Made by a program: the position numbers and the translations under genes. Source: Malurus cyaneus samueli (lineage: Eukaryota; Chordata; Aves; Passeriformes; Maluridae). Taken from it: DNA of 64,000 bases. Shown here piece by piece: positions 21,568 through 33,245 of this stretch (the first letter of the stretch is position 1; each line of letters opens with the position of its first letter). The notes under the pieces are model-generated. The model was not told the origin of the DNA. It did not search any database and saw only the letters and a program-made list of their open reading frames with translations. The stretch is taken from the NCBI GenBank assembly GCA_009741485.1, contig CM019236.1, positions 57,004,619-57,068,618 of the forward strand, in the 5' to 3' direction.

Positions 21568-23536
21568 TGGATGGATGGATGGATGGATGGATGGACGGAC
21601 GGACGGACGGACGACGGATGGACGGATGGATGGTGGATGCATGGATGGATGGATGGATGTCATGATGTGAGTGGATGGATTGCATGGATGCATGGATGGC
21701 AGGGACATGGGATGATGGATGGATGGATGGATGGATGGAGGAGGGGATGGATGGATGGATGATGGATGGATGGATGGTGGATGATGGATGGATGGATGGA
21801 TGGATGGATGGGACAGGGAGGGATGGATGATGGAGATGGATGGATGGATGATGGATGGATGCAGGGACAGGGATGGATGGATGGATGGAGGGAGGGATGG
21901 ATGGATGGATGGATGGATGATGGATAGATGGAGGGATGTGGATGGTATGGATGGACAGGATGGATGGATGGATGGATGGATGGATGGATGGATGATGGAT
22001 GGACAGGGATGGATGGATGGATGGATGGATGGATGGAGGATGGATGGATGGATGGATGGATGGATGGATGGATGGATGGACGGACGGACGGATGGATGGA
22101 TGCATGGATGGATGGATGGAGTTGCGATGGATGGATTGGATGAGATGATGAGGGGAGGGAGGGAGGGAGGGAGGGGGATGGATGGATGGACAGGGATGGA
22201 TGGATGGATGGATGATGGATGGATGGATGGATGGATGGATGGATGGACAGGGATGGATGGATGGATGGATGATGGAGTGATGGAGTATGGATGGATGGAA
22301 TGGAGGGATGGATGGATGGATGCATGCATGATGGATGGATGGATGCATGCAGATGGAGATGGATGGATGGATGGGAGGGAGGGAGGGAGGGAGGGAGGGG
22401 ATGGAATGGATGGACAGGGATGGATGGGATGGATGGATGGATGGACAGGATGGAGGTGGATGGATGGATGGATGCATGCATGCATGGATGGATGGATGAT
22501 GGATGGAGGGAGGAGGAGAGTGAGGGAGGGGAGAGGGATGGATGGATGGGACAGGGGGATGAGATGGGAGGATGGATTGATGGATGGATGGATGGATAGG
22601 ATGGATGGATGGGATGGATGGAGGATGATGGATGGATGGATGGGATGGGAGGGAGGTGAGAGAGGGAGAGGGAGTGGATGGAGTGGATGGATGGATGGAT
22701 GGATGGATGGATGGATGGTGGACAGGGATGGATGGATGGATGGATGGATGGATGGATGGATGGATGGATGGATGGATGCGATGGATGGATGGATGGATGG
22801 ACGGTAAGTGGATGGGATGGATCAGTGGATGGATGGATGGATGGAACGGGATGCATGGATGGATGAGGCATGCGTGGATGGATGGATGGATGGATGGAGG
22901 GTGGAGGGAGGGAGGGAGGGAGGGATGGATGGATGGACAGGGATGGATGGATTGATGGATGGGATGGACAGGGGATGAGATGGATGGATGGATGGATGGA
23001 TGGAATGGATGGATGGTGGACTGGATGGATTGGAACGGATGCGATGGATGGATGGAGTGCATGGATGGATGGGATGGATGGAGGGAGGGAAGGGAGGAGG
23101 GAGGGAGGGAGGGAGGGAGGAGGAGGAGGGATGGATGGATGACAGGGAATGGATGGATGGATGGATGGATGGGATGGATGGAGGATGGAGGGACACGGAT
23201 GGAATGGATGGATGGATGCATGGATGGATGATGGTGGAGGGAGGGTGGAGGGAGGGATGGATGGATGGAATGGATGGATGGATGGATGATGGATGGAGGA
23301 GGGAGGGAGGGAGGAGGGAAGGGAGGAGGGGAGGGAGGGATGATGGATGGACAGGGATGGATGGATGGATGGATGGTAATGGATGGATGGATGGATGGAG
23401 TGGATGATGACTGAGGTGGAGGGCATGGAGGAGAGGGGAGGGGTATTGGTGGCAAAAGATGATGGGCAGGGATGGATGGATGGATGGATGGATGGATGGA
23501 TGGATGGATGGATGGATGGATGGATGGATGGATGGA
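21568..23536. repeat. GGAT/ATCC tetranucleotide array (~2 kb)
   Basis: About 1.97 kb of (GGAT)n on the plus strand, interrupted by variant units (GGAC, GGAG/GGGA, GCAT) and small indels. The longest uninterrupted run is near the right end (about 23471-23535). GGACAGGGATGG recurs irregularly through the array, showing local higher-order duplication. Because (TCCA)n has no stop codon in any frame, the minus strand is open for more than 640 codons in overlapping frames encoding repetitive P-S-I-H-P peptides, and the plus strand encodes M-D-G-W repeats. These are not genes. Confidence 0.98.
22151..22177 (+). other. G-quadruplex-forming motif in the GGAT array
   Basis: Five or more consecutive GGG runs separated by single A bases (GGGAGGGAGGGAGGG pattern), a textbook short-loop G4 motif. 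Similar tracts occur at about 22373-22400, 22904-22924, 23098-23121 and, less regularly, 23289-23340. Confidence 0.75.
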
Positions 23537-26500
23537 CTCCCACTGTGGCTGTGCTAAGGAAACAGTATGGTTGAAATAGACTCACCTGAATCGGTCATGC
23601 AAGTGGATTTGCAAGACAGGATGATGTTTGAATCCCAGTCCTAAAACAAAGCCAAAGGAACATAAAAACCTGCAGTATTTTGCATACTGCCCAGAGCCCA
23701 TCCTATATTAAAAAACATTATTGCACATTTCTCTGCACCAAATAGCTTTGATTGCAGTCTTGTTCACTAATGGATGGAGCAATTATGTTCGTTTTTTGAA
23801 GTCCCCAAGAGTTTTGGAACAGTATGTTTGTTAGGGAATACTTAGTTAACAGTGATGAATCCCATACTGAATGTACCTGTTTTCTGATGGTCTCCACTTG
23901 ATATGAAGTGAATTTGACATGAAGTTGAATTTGGTGCATATTATTGCACTCAGTCATGGAAAAGGACAAGCACAGTGTGTAATAAAAAGCCAGCCACACA
24001 TGATTGTGGAGTACTGGCCTGGAAACAGTGAGCTCACAGCAGCCATTATAGTTTGAGAAGGTGGTAAAAGTGCAACAAATAGCAAAGGGAAAGACAATGG
24101 CATGTGCTTTGAGGGCTGTTGTGGTATTGCTGTATTGTCTAGAAACTTCCAGTTGAAAATTTCATTTACAGCACTGCAGAAGGTAGTGTTACCATCATAC
24201 TACTGCTAAAATAAACGCTGGCATTTTTTGTAAAGAATTGCAGATGTTTTCAGGAAAGGTGATAAAATTTCAAAAATAATTCTAGAGGTAAATGTTGTAG
24301 CATTTTCCATAAAAATTCCAAAAGATTTTGTATCACTGCACCAGAAGATAATGATGAGTTTCCTTCTGCTTCCTTGCAGACTTGAATCATCACTTAGCAA
24401 AGCTCATCAAAGCTCTTCTTTCGCAGTGCTTTATCATTATGCAATAAGTCCCCACTAATGGAATGAGGACTTCCTGGTTTTTTTTCTGGTAGCATAATGA
24501 ACGTTTGTCTGTGTGTGTGGTACAAAACTCTGAACTGGACCTCTGAAATAATAACTTGTAGCATGATGAACTGGAACAGCCCCTTCAATCTGATGTTTGA
24601 AGGATTTAATTTTTAAGATTTCTCCCTGGCCAATCCAGACCTTTAATCCCTGACCTAAAGCCATCCTGATGGAGGGGTCCTGATGTGGAAGAGAATGTAT
24701 ATGGCCTGAAAATATGAATAACACTATATGATACAAGTATGGTTAAAATTTAATCTGTTTGTTTCAAATTAAAAAATTCTGTATATATTGCAGCTGAGAA
24801 GAGGGACAATTGAAAAAGAAATAGTTAATAATAAATGAGATAATGCATGCTGGAGATGGTACTGCTTAATCTGTTTTGCAGATTTTATACCATTTTTGGC
24901 TATGAAAAGCAGGAGCAATATTTTGTGACAGATATGTATTACCAAATTTTCAGCAGTTCTCTGAATGCAGGAAATGCTGTGAACGTCTAAAAAATTCCTG
25001 TACAACTGTTTGATTCATATCAGTTTCCTATCATTAATTGTTTACTATTTAAACATTTCTTCATACCAGATGGAATGCAGTAAGTCTGGAATCTCAAACT
25101 AATAGTGATTGATTTTCAGAAAACTGGTACAATGTCTTTTATACTCAGTAGCTGCTTCTCAGACTATTATCCAGATCACTTTAAAATATTCGTGATTTTA
25201 CCTTTTGTTATTTCAGGTAGAGAACATTACAGATCTGTATGGTGTGAGATATCCCTAGCAGAGGAAGAAGTTGGGGAAGTTACAAACTTCAACACAGTGT
25301 AATTCAGAACTGCTTTTTATTCTGCACTTAGTTGTCAGTATGTCAAGATTCCCTTCCAGGACTGGAAATAAAGCTGTAAAAAAATATTGACCTCTGAACT
25401 GGTTCCCCCTGACACTTACAATGGAAAAGCATACGTGAAATGTAGAGGCTGCTTAAATGAAAACTCAGATGCTAAAGGACAGCGTAGCTTGCAGACGGAA
25501 GGCCTGTGTATGTATTTCACTCCTTTGTTTTCTCCTCCTTTGATCTTTAAATGCAGCTGAGGATAGCCAAACTCCGCAGCTGGATGTCAGCCATCAGATG
25601 CTCTCGACAGAGATGACCTAGTACCTCATATTGCATTTTAAATAAGAAATAATAGTGTGATTTATTTTTCTTCTTTGCCTTGAAACCCTTGTCATTTAGG
25701 TAAAGAGCTGTCAACCTGCTATTTGCAAATCTGCTGGTTGCGTAATATAAGACTTGAGTATGACTATAAAGGCATATCAGCAAAAACTTCTGCTGGTCTA
25801 AATGTATCTAAACAGTTACTACTGTGACAGTATAAAGCTATAAAAATATAGCTATAATAAACATAAAATGTAGCCATAATAAAATAAATGTTACTCTCTG
25901 TAAGCTTGCAAGCACCCTAAAGACTTTGAAATAAAGAATGTGAATGATGAAGATTGTTTAAATTCTGGTAGAAAATCTAGGATTTCCAACCTATTAGGGG
26001 CATTTTACATGCTGGATTCTTTAAACTTTAGATGGGAGACATGCATACATTTAAACTCCTCAGAAGTAATTAGATATGATTTAGAATTATCTTTTAACAT
26101 TTTGTTCTATTCCCCAAATTCATAAATATGACATTAAACATTGTACCACTTACCTTTTCCTTAACATGTATACATGTCTTAACAAAATGAGTGATTTAGG
26201 GGGTTCTCAATCTAAGACACATAAATCAACTTAATCAATTTTGAAAGGACTTTGTGTTACATCCATTTTTTTTTGCGTAGGTCAGATGCCTGCAGTGCAC
26301 AATTTTTAAGCCCCTTTCTGCCATGGCTGAGGCTATATTGGTATCTGACCTGTCATACTTCCTTCTTCTTCCCTTTCCCACCTCTGCCACTTCCGAGGAG
26401 CACATACCTAATGAAATCCAGAATAAAAGAAACCTAGTTAGTATTATTGCTTAAATTCATCCTGACATGGCATCCAAATATGATTTCACTTTCAAAAGAA

Positions 26501-29500
26501 TACTTTGGTTTCTAAAAATGTCCACTGCCTTTCAAAGGATTGCCCCATTCATTTGTCTCTGAAAAAGGAGGTTGTACAGAAAACCTCCAAAAATAAATTG
26601 TATAGCACCATTTTAATATAAGTTAGAAAGAAGAGAGATTTTGTTGTAATAATCAAAGAGTATATGTCCTCAAATTCTGTAGTTAATGAAACAGACTCCT
26701 CACGACCTGCTTTCCCACAAGGGTAGAAATTTTACCTTAATTTTATTGAATCAATTTTGTGTAGTGATTGATGTCCAAGTAAATAGAAGTGGATAATAAA
26801 TCCAACATGGAACTGTAGAAACAGGGCATTGTAGGACCAGCAGTCCCTTAGGACCTAAACTGGGCATTTGTGGTAAATATGGCATGGGCAACCTCTTCCT
26901 ACACAGTTCATCCACTGTCTCCCTGACTGGGAAACAAAAACTAAAATCAGGTTTAATATGTAGAGTTGTTGCTTAGAAATATTTTTGTGAGTGTGATTAC
27001 ATTTTCCTGTGTCCATGAAGACATGAGTGACCAGTCAATCCCTGTGCAGCTGAAATATTGAGTGAATTAAGCACTGTGTCCCATTTGTCCTCCTGTTTTG
27101 TGATTTTTCCGTAGGCTAATATTAGTGGACAGTTTTCAGTCATCACTGGAAATGCTCTTAAAATACAGGACTTAAAAAAGGCTGATAGGGCTGAAAACAT
27201 GCTGTCTGTTGCATACTCTTGGATAAAGCAGTTCACTATGGTAAAAGAGGCGGTGGTAAATATGTGTTAGTGCCACCAGAAGCAAAGAGCTTGACTCCAA
27301 TTAAGAAAAAGAACTTGTCCTCAGTAATATTCCAGAGCAGCTCTTCATTTAACTACACCCATTTCTCTGACCCATATAAGCATTTGGCTGTCCACATTTA
27401 TCACTAGATTTTGAGCCTTTCTTGTAAATCTCTTTTCAGAATTTCGAGGGTAGGACCTGAACTGAGGAGTTGAATAGGTTTGTATCAGTTAAACACCGAA
27501 TCAGTTTAAGATTCCTTTGGCAATTGTATTTAGACCACCAAGGTAAATTTGAGGGATGTATATCTGTATTGACAGCAAGCTGTAAAACTATTATGACAAG
27601 TATTGACAGCAATGTTATAAAACTATTATAACCTTTTGAGAGAGTGTCTTCAAATGCCTTACAGGTAATTTCACCAAAGCCAACAGAAATACAATGGTTC
27701 TTATTTAGCCGAGAACCTACAATGCAACAGTTGTTCTTATTTGATTGTTTTACAAATTTCATGTTCTTGTTAACTGGCAGATGGTCAAACCTGAATGTTA
27801 TTATCATTACAAAACTTCAGAAAACTGTGGAAAATACAAACCTGTTGCTGATTACCTAAATGGACACCCCTGAGTCCAGTATATGCATTGCTCCATCCAG
27901 CTAAAGGCTTGCAAGAACATGTCTTGCAATGTTTCCCCAGCTCCAGGCAGCCACAATTCTTGGCTTATAAAGAAAAAATGCATTTTTCTGAAATTATGTA
28001 GTCTTGCTTTTGCTTCTTTTATTTTTCCAGTGTTTGGTTTGTTGGTTTTTTCTTTTCTTTACAGCTGTAGTCAGTATAACATAATAAAACCACATGTGTT
28101 ACCAAAGCCAGACAATTTTCCCGTTTTTTTTTTTTTTCCCTCGTCTCATTTCAGAACCAAATGGAGAGTGTTGAGTCAAGGAGATAAACAGTAAAATAAT
28201 TCTCATCTGGTCCCCAGAAAATGGAGTGTTCTCAGTACTTTTTAGGAAGGTATTTTCTCAGTGTTTTAGTGGCTTCATTATACAGATGGCCTAAGCTCGA
28301 TTCTATGGAATTAAAATAACTATAGCCCCCATCCCTGAAATTGCCCTCTCTGAGCTATAATTTGTATGTTTTATTTTGGAACACTGGCCCAAACACTGAC
28401 CACTCCGAGTTACAAATTTTAGGTTTTGTCAGGAGATTTTAATGTAAATATTTTATTGTCCTATCCATTTTTTGGTTTCTTTCCCTGCAATTGAAACCCC
28501 AAAGAAGATAAATTGCTCTGCCATTAATAATAAGGTACTACCTAAATTTTTTAATGTATATCTGAAGATGTGAAAGAGCTCTGAATGTTCTTATCTTCTT
28601 TTTGTTTTCATTGCAGTACTTTGTATCACATAGTGATGCAATCATATGAAATCATATGAAAAAATAGATCTTGAGAGCTCTAAATGTGATTGTGTCAAGT
28701 CACTGGAGCTGGTCCAAACATGGCTTAAGTTTCCACAAAAAGAGTGTAGCATTTTAAGTAGAAGATTTTTAATTGCTCCTGGATATTGTCTGTCCAGTTA
28801 CCATCAGGTACTCCATGTATTAAATATTTGCTTCTGTTGAGTATTAATCTGGCAAAACACATTGAATTTTAAACATCTTATTGGGGTTGTTAATTGTGTT
28901 CGGGATTTCTTACAGTTTAATTAGTCACTAGTCATTAGTGACAGTCATGCTTAGTAAATCTGTGTGTGGCATATGTCTTTCACATGTTATTTTCCATGTT
29001 TTAGATCTAGCCCCTTTATGAAAACAGTTTGTTACTGGGTGAAAAAAACAATGCACACAATAATAGGTAGAAGATTTTTTACTTCATCCTTACTTGCATA
29101 ATTCTTTTGCAGTTTTTGTGAATGAACAAAAAAAACTGATAGCATTTGAACTATCCGTTAATCTTCATAGATCAACAAGAGGTCAGAATAAGGTGTGTAA
29201 TAGTTTCCATTGACTAATTCACAGAGTCCAAACAAAACATTTAGAAAAAGTTTACACCTATTGTCCTGTAATACCCAGTTGTAGACGAAGATTAGTATAG
29301 GTAAGCTAACATGGAGAAATGTTGAACTGTTTTATACCTCCACGTGTCTCTTAAGGAGAAATTACCATCCTACGGGGCCAAAAAATGTTAACTTGTGTTT
29401 GCTAAGGCACATCTGGAAAATAAACTCTTCCCTACATGTAAGACTTTTACGTTTCTGTTTAGCTTTTTGTTTGGAGGTGGATCCAGGAAGGGGAGAAAAC

Positions 29501-30104
29501 AAAAAAACCTGTAAGAAAATTTGGAGCCTGACTTTGGCCTTGCAGAGGCTGCTTTGGAGGCTTATGTAATGAGCCTTTCCTGCTTTCGTAAATGGCTCTT
29601 GTTTTGTTACACTTGCATTAGACTCATATCGTCATGAAGACTGTATTTTCAGGGCTTTACCCTGTTTCTCTGATAATTTTGCCGTGTTTAAGCTGGCTAA
29701 AGTCTACTTTGCAAACAGAACAGAAAAAGAGGAAGTGCAAGTGTAAAGGTGAGTCTGCATCATGTCTGTCATATATGTCAAGTGCTTGATAAGCACCTAA
29801 TCCTGTGGGAACATCCTGCTATTCATAGTGGGAAATCAAACACACCAGGAGTGATGTTTTTGTGCTTGTAAATTCTTCTCTCATAAAAAGATGAGTGAGA
29901 GCCAGGTCTGAAATACTCTTTGCTCAGCAGCAACATAGAGCAGCAGGAAAAAAAGCCTAATTAACCAGGTACACTGAAAAGTTATTGCCTGCCTAACTCT
30001 TGCTTAGCAATTTGATTTCAGTATGAATTAGGTCAAAAGGCCAAGGTATTGGAAGGGTTTTTGTTCTGGCGTTGTGTTTTTTTCCTTAAAATTAATGGTT
30101 CTTC
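23537..30104. other. Intergenic, no gene seen
   Basis: AT-rich DNA with only short open frames without recognisable similarity. It contains the 34-bp tandem duplication at 27566 and a diverged A/T-rich duplication near 25840-25890. No transposable element fragment was recognised. Confidence 0.7.
27566..27633. repeat. Two-copy tandem duplication (34-bp unit)
   Basis: GTATTGACAGCAAGCTGTAA... at 27566-27599 is repeated as GTATTGACAGCAATGTTATA... at 27600-27633, adjacent and in the same orientation with a few substitutions. Confidence 0.88.
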
Positions 30105-30870
30105 AATAAATCATTGAATCAGAGAACATGCTGTGTTGAAAGGGACCCATCAGGATTATGGTGTCCAACTCCTGGCCTTGCACAGGACAGCCCAGGAGTC
30201 ACACCATGTTCCTGAGAGCATTGTCCAAATGCTTTTCAAACTCTGTCCAGCTGGTGCCGTGACTGCTTCCCTGGGGAGCCTGTTCCAGTGCCCAGCCACC
30301 CTTTCAGCAAAAGACCTTTTCCTGATATGCAACCTGAACCTCCCCTGATGAAACTTCAGGCCATTCCCACAGTCCTGTCACTGTCACCACAGAGAAGAGA
30401 TCAGTGCCAGCCCCTCCTCTTCCCTCAAGGTTGTCCCCTGCACTGAGGTCTCCCCTCAGTCCCCTCCAGGCTGAACAGACCGAGTGCCCTCAGCCCCTCC
30501 TCACACGGCTTCCCCTCACCCTTCACCACTTGTGTGCTCCTTTGGAGCTCTCCAACAGCTCAATGTCTGTTCTGTGCTGTGCACCCAAAACTGCCCCAGC
30601 ACTGGAGGTGAGGCCGCCCAGTCAGAGCAGAGCGGGACAATCCCTCCCTTGCCCGGCTGGCCATGTTGCTGTGGCCTGATGCCCCCAGGACACGGGTGGC
30701 CCTCCTGGCTGCCAGGACACTGCTGGCTCATGGTCACTTTGCCATTTACCAGGACTCCCAGGTCTTTTTTCCCATGGATCTGCTTCCCAGACTCTTGTTC
30801 CCTGTGTGTGCACACAACAAGGTTACCCCATCCCAGGCTAAGCCCCATGGATTCCACAAGATCCATTGCA
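30105..30870 (-). mobile_element. CR1 LINE fragment (ORF2 C-terminus plus 3' UTR)
   Basis: About 760 bases of CR1 on the minus strand. Reading left to right is the element in reverse: the 3' terminus near CATTGAATCAGAGAACATGC, the 3' UTR with CTGTTCCAGTGCCCAGCCAC, then the C-terminal ORF2 region. On the minus strand, KDLGVLVNGKVTMSQQC (about 30770-30720) is recognisable CR1 polymerase C-terminal sequence. Frameshifts and stops make it inactive. Confidence 0.93.
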
Positions 30871-33112
30871 AGCCATGACAAGTGCTTTTTAAAGTCTTAC
30901 ATGTTAATTTCTGAAGAATGTCATAGCTGTAAAATAGCATATTTAAGGAACAGACTGCTCTTTTAATGATAGTATTGTTTTAGCTGTGGTGGTGTAAGGA
31001 CAGACAGGAGACAAAGCATACCAGCTCGACGAGGTAATTTAGCAGAAAAAGATATACACACTGTTAAGCATGTGAGCAGTTTCTCCAGAGAATTTTACTA
31101 ACAAAAGATTTAGAAGAGTGGAACCTAATTTGCAGAGGTTTATACAATACATTAGGGTGTCAAAAGAAATTTTTGTGGCACACAAAGTCTAATAAAGAAG
31201 TAACAAATTCCTGGCTAAAATAACCTAGGATACATAACTTGAGATACATTTTCAGTATCTGTTTAGGCCCATTTGTGACTGTCCGTCTTCTAGGGCAGGT
31301 ATTCCTTCTGTATGTAACTATGGATTTAGATGGTGAAATTGAGTTACTAAATATATTCATCAGCTATATTCATCAGATAGACAGATTTCAGTGAAAAATT
31401 CTAAACAAAAAGAAACAGAGAAGTCAGTAGAGATCTGGGAAACACTGTAAAGTATAAAATCCAGTCATCACTGCATTGGTGTATTTAGTTTCAGCAGAAG
31501 TGTGAATTTTCTGTACAGGTTCATCATTTTTGTATGTCTTTGTTAAAATTCAAGTTGAGGCATAAAAATAAAATGCTGCTTTTGAGAGAATATTGCACAG
31601 GATTGGGACATTTTTTCTGTATTTTCTTAGTCTTTCTCTAGATTGTCTATGAAGTTTCTGAATGTACTGTAGTTGCAGATTCCCTACCATTGTTACATCA
31701 TAGGTTTAATTTCTCTTTAATGTAGAGCTTAACTACATCTGAATATTCTTGTCAGAATATCAGTATATTGCTCTTTTAGTTACTGTTTTATTAACAAAAA
31801 TAAATCACTCATGGTACAAGCTGGTATGACAAATTAGTATGTAATAGGTACAAAAATTAAGCAATGTTAAAACTGATAAATTAGAGTAACTATTAGTTAA
31901 AGAGCTTGATTTTCATTGCATTTCTTGAAATGTTTCATATTTTAATCTGATGCAAACTGTAAATTATTTAGTTTCCTAATCCTGCTCTGGTTAACAAGGC
32001 TGCTATAAGGGTAGTTTACTATTGCCATGAAAATACATTAATTTTTCTTCACAAAGCATGTTTTTTTACAGTTTAGCTGCGTACTGACCACTCCTGCCCC
32101 CTGCAATTTGACAAACAAATCACAAAATTATGGTGTTGATAGGTTGATTTAAGAAGTTTTTCCCAACCTAAGTAATTCCATGATTCTACAATGAAAAGAC
32201 AACTGGAGTAACTTCCTAGAATGATGTGTGCTGGGATATGCATGCTACTGGTGAGGAATGGAGATGGCAAAACTGGTAACAGGAAACTCAGGAGTATAAG
32301 ACTCACTCAGATCCATGCTTTCTACTCTTCTCTACCTGTCCAGAGCTCAAAGACTGTCACTGACATTGAAAAACAGTTCAAAATTAATAGAAATAGGAGT
32401 TCTGTGTCAGGCAGCAAATGCCATGTGGATTTGATGGACAAAACAAAGGGCACAACAGGACTTTCTCACATTTTACCTCCTGCTTCACTGCAGGAGCACA
32501 AGAACATTACTTGCTGAAAAACATATGCACATATTCCTAAGGAATAGACAGTAAAATTCTTGCAGGTTTTTGGGGTGGAACAACTCAAATTTAGCATTTT
32601 TTAGTGTGCTGCAATGAGTGCTGTTCTGTTCAGTTTACTGTTGTTAGCATTTAAAATTTTCAGTACTTATGCTGACCTGTCTCGCTCTTTTTGTTTCCTG
32701 TTTCTTCCACTGCCCCAAACTGGCACAGATTTGGAAAGAAAAACATGACAGAAAGCTTACATTTGTCTCTAAATGTTCAGTGATTCCACAATGAACTGAA
32801 ACAATTTTTGTGTTTCAGCTTGGAAAATGTCTGAAGAGTATTGTCATGGAAATCAGAGGTGTTTGAGAGAAGGATTCATAAATAAGACAAATAAATGCTA
32901 AAATTGTGTGTTTTCTTTAACTAAAATTTAGCACTGTCTCTTCCTATACCCAAGTAATGACAAAGCTGTTAAGAAACTACTATTTTATCCAAGTTACTCC
33001 CATGTAAACAACAAGTTCTATATTTGATTTAGGAAGCAGGGACAAATTCTCATTCTAGGCCTATTTTTTTTTTTTTAAGGTTAGTGAAGGAAAAAAATGT
33101 TACAAGTAAGTA
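30871..33112. other. Intergenic, no gene seen
   Basis: AT-rich sequence with only short, unrecognised open frames. The single repeat noticed is the small CR1 3' end near 32133. Confidence 0.7.
32133..32192 (+). mobile_element. CR1 LINE 3' end fragment (short)
   Basis: TTTTTCCCAACCTAAGTAAT followed by TCCATGATTCTACAATG resembles the CR1 3' terminus with its characteristic ATTCTATGATTCT ending. Very short, so less certain than the larger fragments. Confidence 0.6.
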
Positions 33113-33245
33113 CTCATAGAATCAGGAGATCCTGAGTTGGAAGGGACCCTTTAGGACACTGAAGTGCAACTCCTGGCTCTGCACAAAACATCCCCAAGAA
33201 TCACACTATGTATCTGAGAGCCTTGTCCACCACATCCTGGCTGTA
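33113..33245 (-). mobile_element. CR1 LINE 3' end fragment
   Basis: TCATAGAATCAGGAGATCCT, GAGTTGGAAGGGACCC and CAACTCCTGGCTCTGCACAA follow the reverse-complemented CR1 3' UTR in order. It is the same subfamily style as the 30.1 kb and 45.0 kb copies. Confidence 0.85.

Noticed and set aside
21568..23536. CRISPR-like array
   Set aside because: It is a vertebrate tetranucleotide satellite with no spacer structure, and no cas genes are present.
21521..23585. Two overlapping minus-strand open frames of over 640 codons (P-S-I-H-P repeats), and plus-strand frames up to 339 codons
   Set aside because: They are produced by the (GGAT/ATCC)n array, which has no stop codon in any frame. There is no non-repetitive coding content or splice context.
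30404..30966. Open frames up to 160 codons on both strands
   Set aside because: They lie in a CR1 LINE; the minus-strand peptide is CR1 polymerase C-terminus and the plus-strand frames are its shadow.
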